From Bacteroidia bacterium (GTDB lineage Bacteria; Bacteroidota; Bacteroidia; 2-12-FULL-35-15): DNA of 40,752 bases. The position numbers and the translations under genes are program-made. This document shows, in pieces, positions 26,705 to 33,397 of this stretch. The stretch spans positions 1-40,752 of the forward strand of contig JAGVJJ010000012.1 of the NCBI GenBank assembly GCA_020051175.1, written 5' to 3'. Every line of letters starts with the position of its first letter. Within the stretch, counting starts at the first letter, position 1. The notes beneath the pieces were generated by a model. The model saw only the letters and a program-made list of their open reading frames with translations, had not been told where the DNA came from and searched no databases.

Positions 26705-27664
26705 ATGCAGCAAAAGGCAATCAGGCGCTTAATTAAATTCAAACCTGTTTACAGAGCCATAAAAGCCAGCAGGAGTATTATTTTGCCTGGTTTTGAAGGT
26801 ATGCCTTTGTATGTGGTTACCAAATTTTTCATACAGGGCTTGCAGCAGGGCGCTTTGGTAATGCGGGCACAATCGCTGGCATTCAGCTTTTTCCTAGCGC
26901 TGTTTCCATCCATTATCTTTGTATTTACGCTCATTCCATACATCCCGATAGCCAATTTCCAGGATTCCTTGTTCAACCTGCTTCAGGCACTGTTGCCACA
27001 GGCTGCATTTGAGGCAACGGAAGGCACAATTGCAGATATTATTAAAAACCAACGTGGCGGACTTCTTTCGTTTGGTTTTGTATCAGCTTTGTATTTTTCA
27101 ACCAATGGTTTCAATGCCATGATGAACGCTTTTAATGAAACCTTTCATGATATTGAAACCCGGTCTGTTCTGAAGCAGCGGCTGATATCTATCCTGCTTG
27201 TATTTATTACCATGCTCATGGTGTCAGTTGCTATTGCATTGATTGTATTCAGTGAACTGGGCCTGAACTACCTGATAGAAACCGACACGGTGTCGTATTA
27301 TCTTATTTTGTTCGGAAAGTGGTTTATCCTTGTCGCGCTTTGCTTTTGCTTTATCTCCTTCAATTATTACCTGGGGCCAAAGCGTAAAAGAGGGTTCCGT
27401 TTCTTTTCACCGGGCTCTATTTTGGCTACTTTTTTAACAATTATCACATCCATATTGTTTGCGTATTATGTGAACAATTTTGGGAATTACAACAAGCTTT
27501 ACGGTTCTATCGGAACACTTATCGTTATTATGTTGTGGATTTTCATCAATTCCCTCATTTTGCTCCTTGGATTCGATTTAAATGCCAGCATCCTTAGCGC
27601 AAAACGGAAATATGGCAATTCTACCATCACCCGTCAGCGTATCCATATCCTTACCGGAAAATAG
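26705..27664 (+). CDS. YihY/BrkB family inner-membrane protein
   Basis: A 319-residue integral membrane protein of the YihY/virulence factor BrkB family, formerly and wrongly named RNase BN. About six hydrophobic helices are visible. Family sequences are RAQSLAFSFFLALFPSIIFVFTLIPYIP, FSTNGFNAMMNAFNETFHDIETRSVLKQRLISILLVF and the late YVNNFGNYNKLYGSIGTLIVIMLWIFINSLILLLGFDLNASI, in which the N-x-x-Y-G-S-x-G-x-x-I motif is diagnostic. It begins 12 bp after nadC and is probably the third gene of that operon. Transport substrate is unknown. Confidence 0.92.
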   Translation: MQQKAIRRLIKFKPVYRAIKASRSIILPGFEGMPLYVVTKFFIQGLQQGALVMRAQSLAFSFFLALFPSIIFVFTLIPYIPIANFQDSLFNLLQALLPQAAFEATEGTIADIIKNQRGGLLSFGFVSALYFSTNGFNAMMNAFNETFHDIETRSVLKQRLISILLVFITMLMVSVAIALIVFSELGLNYLIETDTVSYYLILFGKWFILVALCFCFISFNYYLGPKRKRGFRFFSPGSILATFLTIITSILFAYYVNNFGNYNKLYGSIGTLIVIMLWIFINSLILLLGFDLNASILSAKRKYGNSTITRQRIHILTGK

Positions 27665-27846
27665 GTCAAAATGGCCTCAAAATTAGTCCAGGAAGAGTTT
27701 ATTGGTTTGTAGGATACCTTTGGCGCTGGGTAATAAAAATGCCACCTAAAGGGCTTTAAATTTGACGTTGGGTATGAATGATACCTTTACCCTTCAATTC
27801 GTCCTTTCCAAAATTATTAAATGGTTATGACTGTCTGCCTTTCTGA

Positions 27847-27878
27847 TTTTGATAAGCGGTTCTTTTTTTGTATATTTG
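27847..27878 (+). promoter_or_regulatory. Promoter of the toxin-antitoxin operon
   Basis: TTTTG (27847-27851), 19 bp, then TATATTTG (27871-27878): an exact match to the Bacteroidota consensus in both elements and spacing, with a leader of about 55 nt before the antitoxin ATG. The rest of the 276-bp spacer after yihY holds no gene. Confidence 0.72.
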
Positions 27879-27940
27879 TATGAATCGAGCCTTTTTTCTA
27901 AATGATAGAAAAAATTGTCTGATATGTAACATCCAAAACA

Positions 27941-28147
27941 ATGAAACAAGTCACGCTAAATATTCCTGATAATGAGTTTGATTTTTTTATGAAACTTATC
28001 CAGAAATTTAACTATAAGACTACTGAACCTTCTGTTTATTCTATTCCTGAACAACACAAATCATTGGTACGCGATCGAATTGAAAACAGTAACGCTGCTG
28101 AATTGCTTGACTGGGATAACGTAAAGGATGATTTCGATGGAGTTTAA
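27941..28147 (+). CDS. Probable antitoxin of a RelE/ParE-type module
   Basis: A 68-residue acidic protein preceding a RelE/ParE-like toxin. It starts with a beta strand KQVTLNIPDNEFDFFMKLIQKFNY, suggestive of a short DNA-binding or dimerisation region, and ends with a toxin-binding tail HKSLVRDRIENSNAAELLDWDNVKDDFDGV, a form common in antitoxin partners of RelE-like toxins in Bacteroidota. The reading frame overlaps the next gene by 11 nt. No named antitoxin domain can be claimed; the call rests on size, order, overlap and tail. Confidence 0.72.
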   Translation: MKQVTLNIPDNEFDFFMKLIQKFNYKTTEPSVYSIPEQHKSLVRDRIENSNAAELLDWDNVKDDFDGV

Positions 28148-28433
28148 GATTAAAATTGAACCGCTTGCTAAGCGAGATATTCAAAACGAAATTAATTACT
28201 ACAATTCCAGGCAAAAAGATTTAGGGAAGAAATTTCACGCTGAATTAAAAGATTATTTAAAAGCACTTGAACAAACACCTTTCTATGGAATTCGTTACGA
28301 CAGTGTACATTGCCTGCCTCTTAAAAAATTTCCTGTAATGATTCATTATACGCTGGATGAGCTTAATAAAATAATTGTTGTCCGGGCTGTGATAAATACG
28401 AGTAAAAATCCTGATACCTACTGGTTAAAGTGA
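28137..28433 (+). CDS. RelE/ParE family toxin
   Basis: A 98-residue toxin-like protein from the ATG at 28137 (an ATG three codons upstream at 28128 is also in frame). The order is an N-terminal strand FKIKIEPLAKRDIQNEINYYNSRQKDLGKKFHAELKDYLKALEQTPFYGIRYDSVHCLPLKKFPVMIHYTLDELNKIIVVRAVINTSKNP, i.e. the RelE/ParE fold with two helices and a beta sheet ending VxVxAVxxTxRxP-like. RelE members cleave ribosome-bound mRNA and ParE members poison gyrase; the sequence does not decide between them. Confidence 0.85.
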   Translation: MEFKIKIEPLAKRDIQNEINYYNSRQKDLGKKFHAELKDYLKALEQTPFYGIRYDSVHCLPLKKFPVMIHYTLDELNKIIVVRAVINTSKNPDTYWLK

Positions 28434-28549
28434 ATTTTAAAATTTTCCAGTTACATTCAGATTTAGTTCTTAGGGTTAGTCCTAAACAAAAAATGGAAAA
28501 CAGAGATGTTGCCATCTGCCATTTTCTATTTCAATAAAATAACCAAGGA

Positions 28550-29689
28550 TTACTTCAACACAGTTTCTTCCTTTACGTAATTTACACCACGCTCTTTCAG
28601 GTAATTAATGAAGTAATTGAAGCAAACCTCATGTTTTCCAACCAGTTCAGGTGGAAAAACACCTTTTTCTTTAAACAAATCGTTCAAAATAAGGTTTACA
28701 GCTGCAGTTGCAGTATAGCCAGTGGTGCGCGCCATGGATGATGTATGCGTTTCTTTGCTGTACTCATCGTGCAGATGGTATGCAACTTTTTTCTTAACGC
28801 CATTTTCTTCACCGATCACAGTCACACGCATTACTGTTAGTTCTTCTTCTGTTTCGCCCAGTTTCCACTCGCTGAAAAGGATTTTAGAGGTGAAATCCAA
28901 TGGCACCACATCAACTCCATTTACCTGGATAGGGGTAGTGCTGAAAAAGCCTGAATCGCGCAAAGCACATACTTTTTCAATATGTCCCGGGTAACGCATG
29001 GTTTTTTCTTTCATGTTCGGGATATGCGGCATGGTGAAAATAATGGAGCGCAAACCATCAGAATTAAATGTTTCCAGGGTTCCAACACCAGGTATTTCAA
29101 CATGTTCTATGTCCGACATAGCAGGCTTGATCACAATATTGCTGTTTTCAACATAGCGTGCCGGACGGGTATATTCTTCAATAACATCCACTGGTGAGAA
29201 TGGTGCTTTGTAGTTAAAGGGCCATTTTTTTACTTTCGGCAAACCTCCTACAAGACACTCAAAATCAGTAAGTTTCATTTTCTCGTTGTAGTATCCCAGA
29301 ATGATGTTATCCATCCCAGGAGCAACACCACAGTCAACAATAGCCGTTACACCCTTTTGTTTGGCCAATGTATCCAATTCCAGGGAGTTTTCAGGGAAAA
29401 ATGAAATATCCACCACATTTTTACCGGCTTCAATAATAGTTTTAAGTGTTTCAAAGCCCATAAAGCCCGGGACAGCACAAACAACAATATCAAATGGAGT
29501 AATGGCAGCAGTTAAAAGTGCTTTGTCCTTAGCGTTCAATTGCTGTGTGTGAACTGCTGGACATTTCTCTTTAAGTCTGTCCAGCGCTTTGCCGCTTAAA
29601 TCAGCAACAGTTACAGCATATTTTTTCGATAAATCAATAGCCATTGCGCTACCAACCATACCAGCACCGAGTACAATAATTTTTGTCAT
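28550..29689 (-). CDS. Saccharopine dehydrogenase-family oxidoreductase
   Basis: A 379-residue NAD(P)-dependent enzyme of the saccharopine dehydrogenase/reductase superfamily. The N-terminal Rossmann motif is IIVLGAGMVGSAMA (G8, G10, G13). VVCAVPGFMGFETLKTIIEAGKNVVDISFFPEN follows, then the DCGVAPGMDNIILGYY segment and the substrate-domain VGGLPKVKKWPFNYKAPFSP. C-terminal ATAAVNLILNDLFKEKGVFPPELVG is also family-typical. Single-domain members act in lysine catabolism, homospermidine or carboxynorspermidine synthesis; the activity here is not decided by sequence alone. The leader is unusually long. Confidence 0.88.
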   Translation of the reverse strand: MTKIIVLGAGMVGSAMAIDLSKKYAVTVADLSGKALDRLKEKCPAVHTQQLNAKDKALLTAAITPFDIVVCAVPGFMGFETLKTIIEAGKNVVDISFFPENSLELDTLAKQKGVTAIVDCGVAPGMDNIILGYYNEKMKLTDFECLVGGLPKVKKWPFNYKAPFSPVDVIEEYTRPARYVENSNIVIKPAMSDIEHVEIPGVGTLETFNSDGLRSIIFTMPHIPNMKEKTMRYPGHIEKVCALRDSGFFSTTPIQVNGVDVVPLDFTSKILFSEWKLGETEEELTVMRVTVIGEENGVKKKVAYHLHDEYSKETHTSSMARTTGYTATAAVNLILNDLFKEKGVFPPELVGKHEVCFNYFINYLKERGVNYVKEETVLK

Positions 29690-29832
29690 AGGGATAAGAA
29701 TATTTTAAGTGAAAATTATATTGAGAAACACAATCTGTAAGGCAAGTAAGGAGCATCTCACAAACCGGGCAGGGCCACCCAGGCAAGGAATTTAAAATTC
29801 AGTTTTTTGAAATGCTTTCTCATTTATAAAAC

Positions 29833-29840
29833 CAAATATA
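29833..29840 (-). promoter_or_regulatory. Putative -7 element of the saccharopine dehydrogenase-like gene
   Basis: On the minus strand TATATTTG (29833-29840) matches TAnnTTTG. The -33 region is only TTGT at about 22 bp. If used, the leader is ~140 nt and includes a GC-rich patch (about 29765-29790) in otherwise AT-rich DNA. Confidence 0.4.
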
Positions 29841-29940
29841 CTAAAATTAAACAGCGCTAATACAAGCTGTAGGTAATTTTAAAAGTTAAACAGTTTGTGG
29901 GAGGTGAAGTTCTTGAAACAGTTCAGTGTTTCAAGATTTT

Positions 29941-30084
29941 GGTGCACTGCACCTTCATCTTTAATAAGCACTTATAAATTACAAACATTACGCGGCTCTG
30001 CCGCTCTACATTTTTAAAAGCGGCAGAGCCGCGTAATATTTGTAGCTACCAAAATAATTTTCATGATAAGAGGTGCAGCGCACC
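29941..30084. repeat. Nested composite palindrome (REP/MITE-like)
   Basis: An inner pair of 24-bp arms (29982-30005 and 30019-30042, one mismatch, 13-nt loop) contains CGGCTCTGCCG. It is nested inside an outer pair of 14-bp arms (29941-29954 and 30071-30084, one mismatch) with the core GGTGCACTGCACC, itself a local palindrome. It fills the 421-bp gap (29690-30110) between two minus-strand genes together with the leader of the upstream gene. No gene is visible in this gap. Confidence 0.75.
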
Positions 30085-30110
30085 GAAATATAAAGCTTTA
30101 ACTACAGCTA

Positions 30111-30338
30111 TTAATTTATGGAGGAGCTGACAATTTCCTGCACACGTCCTACCTGACGGGTGTCCAGCATTACCTTAATACCCCTGGAATGAAAAGGTTT
30201 GCTGGTAAGAATTGCACGTACTTTGCCACGCGTACGTTTGCCCGTTCGCTGGTCTTTTTTTAAAACCACATCCACTTCAATCCCAAGCTGAATGCTGGAA
30301 CGGTACATATTAGGCGTATGCGGAGCGGATAAGTTCAT
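30111..30338 (-). CDS. ywbE: YwbE family protein
   Basis: A 75-residue protein of the YwbE family (DUF2196). Conserved stretches are VDVVLKKDQRTGKRTRGKVRAILTSKPFHSRGIKVMLDTRQVGRVQEI, matching the family pattern of a KKDQRTG motif, a HxxGIKV motif and a VGRV-xxI end. Residue M11 (position 30308) could be an alternative start. The family is a small beta-rich domain of unknown function. It lies 47 bp downstream of the metallo-beta-lactamase gene, in the same orientation and separated by a heptad-repeat spacer. Confidence 0.87.
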   Translation of the reverse strand: MNLSAPHTPNMYRSSIQLGIEVDVVLKKDQRTGKRTRGKVRAILTSKPFHSRGIKVMLDTRQVGRVQEIVSSSIN

Positions 30339-30405
30339 TCAATCAAAAACCTTAAACTTTAAACCTTAGACTTGGAACCAATAAACTACTGAACCAATGA
30401 ACTAA
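30339..30405. repeat. Heptad-repeat spacer that reaches into the end of the upstream gene
   Basis: The spacer consists of 7-nt units such as AAACCTT, AAACTTT, AAACCTT, and then degenerate GAACCAA/TAAACTA units through about 30405. The last six codons of the metallo-beta-lactamase/rhodanese gene (VSSLVQ) fall within this repeat, so the protein terminus is encoded by it. Confidence 0.5.
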
Positions 30406-31789
30406 CCTTTATCCCCGGTCCGGCAGTAGTAATCGCCTTAAAGCCATTTTCTACATTGATCAGGTTTTCGTAGCCTCTTGATTTGAGTATGGAAGTGTAG
30501 ATCATAGAACGGTAGCCACCTGCACAGTGTACATAATATGTTTTATTTTTATCAATCTGGGCCATTCCTTCGTTGATAAAGTCCAATGGCAGGTTCTGTG
30601 CATCGGTAATGTGCCCGGCTTCGTATTCACCGGTTTTTCTAACGTCCAGGACAGGTATGGTTGGGTTGGCGTTGTATGCATCTACAAATGCCTGTACTGA
30701 AACCGACTGAACATAATCCACTTCTTTACCAGCTGCTTTCCACGCATTGAAACCGCCTCTCAGGTAGCCCAATGCATTATCGTAACCAACGCGGGCAAGA
30801 CGTATAACGGCTTCTTCTTCGCGGCCTTCATCGGTAATCAATAAAATCTGTTGTTTGATATCTGGTATCAAAGCGCCCACCCATGGGGCAAAGCTGCCAT
30901 CAATACCTATATTGATTGAGTTGGGAACAAAACCTTTGGCAAAGGAGGCCGGACTTCTTACATCCAGCAGCAAAGCGCCTGATTCATTCGCCAAAAGCTC
31001 AAATTCAGCAGGGTTCAAAGCGCGTGTCCCTTTTTTAATCACTTCTGTAATGCTGTCATAGCCTTCACGGTTCATTTTCGCGTTTAATGGGAAATAGAGT
31101 GGGGGAGGCAATAGCCCGTTTGTAACTTCCCTGATAAACTCTGCCTTGCTCATATCTGCTCTTAACGCATAGTTCATCTTTTTCTGGTTCCCAAGGGTAT
31201 CGTAAGTTTCTTTGCTCATGTTTTTGCCGCAGGACGAGCCCGCACCATGCGCAGGGTAAACAATAACATCATCTGGCAATGTCATTATTTTATTGCGCAA
31301 TGAATCGTACAATGTTCCTGCAAGATCTTCAACCGTAAAGCTGGATTTTGCTGCCAGGTCCGGACGGCCTACATCACCAATAAACAGGGTGTCGCCACTG
31401 AAAATAGCGTATTCTTTTCCATTTTCATCCAGCAATAAATAGGTGGTAGATTCCATGGTATGTCCAGGGGTATGCAACACCTTAATGGTAATCTTACCTA
31501 CTTTCAGCTCTTCACCGTCTTTGGCAATGTATGCTTTGAATGAGGTATTTGCATTAGGTCCAAATACAATGGCAGCACCGGTTGCATTTGCAAGATCGAT
31601 ATGTCCGCTTACAAAATCAGCATGAAAATGTGTTTCAAGCACATACTTGATTTTTACATTTTCTTTTTCTGCTTTTTTTACGTAAGGAGCTATTTCTCTC
31701 AAAGGATCAATTACTACTGCTTCTCCTTCGGATTGGATAAAATATGCTCCCTGCGCAAGGCAGCCGGTATATATTTGCTCTACTTTCAT
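30386..31789 (-). CDS. Metallo-beta-lactamase/persulfide dioxygenase-like protein with two rhodanese domains
   Basis: A 467-residue sulfur-metabolism enzyme. Residues ~1-240 are a glyoxalase II/ETHE1-type metallo-beta-lactamase domain with H54, H56, D58 and H63 in ETHFHADFVSGH, LHTPGHTMEST, and FSGDTLFIGDVGRPDLA. Two rhodanese domains follow, at about 265-350 and 365-455. The first lacks a catalytic cysteine (LLLITDEGREEEA at the position of the loop); the second has it, in YYVHCAGGYRSMI. The layout matches persulfide dioxygenase-rhodanese fusions of the CstB/Blh type, which oxidise glutathione or other persulfides to sulfite. A candidate operator overlaps its promoter. Confidence 0.9.
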   Translation of the reverse strand: MKVEQIYTGCLAQGAYFIQSEGEAVVIDPLREIAPYVKKAEKENVKIKYVLETHFHADFVSGHIDLANATGAAIVFGPNANTSFKAYIAKDGEELKVGKITIKVLHTPGHTMESTTYLLLDENGKEYAIFSGDTLFIGDVGRPDLAAKSSFTVEDLAGTLYDSLRNKIMTLPDDVIVYPAHGAGSSCGKNMSKETYDTLGNQKKMNYALRADMSKAEFIREVTNGLLPPPLYFPLNAKMNREGYDSITEVIKKGTRALNPAEFELLANESGALLLDVRSPASFAKGFVPNSINIGIDGSFAPWVGALIPDIKQQILLITDEGREEEAVIRLARVGYDNALGYLRGGFNAWKAAGKEVDYVQSVSVQAFVDAYNANPTIPVLDVRKTGEYEAGHITDAQNLPLDFINEGMAQIDKNKTYYVHCAGGYRSMIYTSILKSRGYENLINVENGFKAITTAGPGIKVSSLVQ

Positions 31790-31816
31790 TGTGTGACTTG
31801 CTGATTGATAATATTA

Positions 31817-31824
31817 CAAATTTA
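31817..31824 (-). promoter_or_regulatory. Putative -7 element of the persulfide dioxygenase-like gene
   Basis: On the minus strand, TAAATTTG (31817-31824) matches TAnnTTTG and lies 28 bp before the ATG. The expected -33 zone overlaps the palindrome at 31848-31861. Confidence 0.42.
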
Positions 31825-31847
31825 CAAAAAAATAGGCTTATAAATAA

Positions 31848-31861
31848 CTGATAGTTATCAG
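31848..31861. promoter_or_regulatory. Candidate operator palindrome upstream of the persulfide dioxygenase-like gene
   Basis: CTGATA and TATCAG are perfect 6-bp inverted arms separated by 2 bp, located 24-37 bp upstream of the putative -7 element. The position over the expected -33 element is what one would expect for a repressor site. Confidence 0.4.
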
Positions 31862-31908
31862 CAAATATAAACCGGTTTTAAGGGTAAAAAGGATGAGCAT
31901 ATTGCAAA

Positions 31909-31936
31909 AAAAAAAACAGGAAAGCTTCCTGTTTTT
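31909..31936 (-). terminator. Bidirectional-looking terminator after the type B sorted protein gene
   Basis: ACAGGAA (31916-31922) and TTCCTGT (31926-31932) form a 7-bp stem with a 3-nt loop. An A run precedes it and a T run follows, so it can work in both directions. It lies 29 bp downstream of the minus-strand stop at 31965. Confidence 0.8.
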
Positions 31937-31964
31937 TTGTTAATTGTTGGGGGTTATAAGGATG

Positions 31965-33293
31965 TTATTTTATCAAGGAAATATTGCCTTTTTTATTTTT
32001 TTTCTCGCCTGCACTGGTTTCTGCATTCAGGTAATAGATATACACACCCGGGTCAAGGGCCTGGCCTCTGAATGTCCCATCCCATGCTTTTGCAGGGTTA
32101 TCAGTTTCAAACACTTTTTCTCCCCAACGGTCAAAAACCACAAAGTTAAAATCGGATACGCAGTTGGACCAGCCGTGCAGTGTAAACAAATCATTGTGTC
32201 CATCCCCGTTTGGTGAAAAAGCATTCGGAAGGCTGTAATCCCCGCACGGTTCGATAACGGTGCTGTCGCTTACAACAAGGGTTCTTAGTGTCCATGGACC
32301 AGAATAGTCAATGCCAGAAGCTGTTACTGTATTAGCTGAAACGGAAACGGTACCTACAGTTGGATTTGCCCATTGCGCGCCTTCCCATCTCCATGCCTGC
32401 AGACTGTCTTCAACAATATCGTTAGTACTTCCTGATGTACCGTCCCACTCAGAATTTCTGTAGGTAAATGTAATATCACCGGTAGGATTTGTTGTGTAAT
32501 TCAAATCCAACACCCAGAAACGATCTACTGTGCTTTCTGCACTTTCAGCTCCGTTGGCATCGTTCAGGTCGGTTACACCACTTGGTAAAGGCCTGTTATT
32601 AGGGCTTGCAGTAACGTCTGTAGGATAAGTTGCCGCTGAAATATTACCACCTGCTGAACCTGCTGTTGAAATGTTGTAGCTTAAAGGGATATAATCACCA
32701 GCATTAGTACCAAAAGGAATGCTATAGTTCCCCGTATTGTTGTCCACATTCCACTGAACCCTTCCATAACCGGCAGTCGGTGTTGTTTCAGAAATAATAT
32801 ACCCGCTGGTACGTGTAATTGCAGAAGAAGAAGTATTGGTGATTGTACAAGTGTAAGTATTCAAATCCAAAGGGTTTGCATTTAAAGAAAGTACACCTGT
32901 AGTACCGCCTACAGTAGTATTTACATTGAGCGTTTTTGTTCCTGCTCCGAAGCAATCCAGATTGTTGAATGTAGTCGGCTGTCCTCCCTGAATGCTTTGT
33001 GCCGCACCGTATAAAATGACAGTACCTGTATTAGGGCTTAAACCGTCAGGAAGAGAAGCATTATTGCTCCAGTCCCCGGTAAGGTAAATATCGCCTTCAT
33101 TTACAATGTTTCCGCTTAAATCATTTGTAATATGGCCGCCAACGTATAAAATAGTGCTTGGATATACTGAAATATCCACACCGCCATTATAGAAATTAGT
33201 GGGTGTTTGTGCCAATGTTGTCAATGAAAGCAGGAGACCTGCTGCCATTGTAAAAAAGCGAAATCGTGCAATTGGAGTTATGAGTTTAAACAT
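31965..33293 (-). CDS. Secreted protein with type B (CHU_C/gliding motility-associated) T9SS C-terminal domain
   Basis: A 442-residue protein sent out by the type IX secretion system. A signal peptide (RFFTMAAGLLLSLTTLAQ) ends near residue 29. The body is a threonine/glycine/asparagine-rich beta protein without a domain I recognise. Residues 353-442 are the type B C-terminal sorting domain, in which YSLPNAFSPNGDGHNDLF, VVFDRWGEKVFETDN, AWDGTFRGQALDPGVYIYYL and the basic end KKNKKGNISLIK follow the family. The sequence TATCTTTA (33325-33332, minus) is a near match to a -7 box. It is separated from the fibre genes by 104 bp, then a terminator follows. Confidence 0.92.
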   Translation of the reverse strand: MFKLITPIARFRFFTMAAGLLLSLTTLAQTPTNFYNGGVDISVYPSTILYVGGHITNDLSGNIVNEGDIYLTGDWSNNASLPDGLSPNTGTVILYGAAQSIQGGQPTTFNNLDCFGAGTKTLNVNTTVGGTTGVLSLNANPLDLNTYTCTITNTSSSAITRTSGYIISETTPTAGYGRVQWNVDNNTGNYSIPFGTNAGDYIPLSYNISTAGSAGGNISAATYPTDVTASPNNRPLPSGVTDLNDANGAESAESTVDRFWVLDLNYTTNPTGDITFTYRNSEWDGTSGSTNDIVEDSLQAWRWEGAQWANPTVGTVSVSANTVTASGIDYSGPWTLRTLVVSDSTVIEPCGDYSLPNAFSPNGDGHNDLFTLHGWSNCVSDFNFVVFDRWGEKVFETDNPAKAWDGTFRGQALDPGVYIYYLNAETSAGEKKNKKGNISLIK

Positions 33294-33397
33294 AGTCGTT
33301 GTTTTAAAATATGCAGATTTGGTTTAAAGATACGAAATATTCTGTTTTTTTCCTAATTTTTGTTAAAAAGTTATAAACTAAATTACTCAAATACAGG

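Noticed and set aside
7181..30110. tRNA or small structured RNA genes in the spacers
   Set aside because: I saw hairpins and repeats, but no cloverleaf with T-loop and acceptor features or known ncRNA consensus; a covariance search would be needed to exclude them fully.
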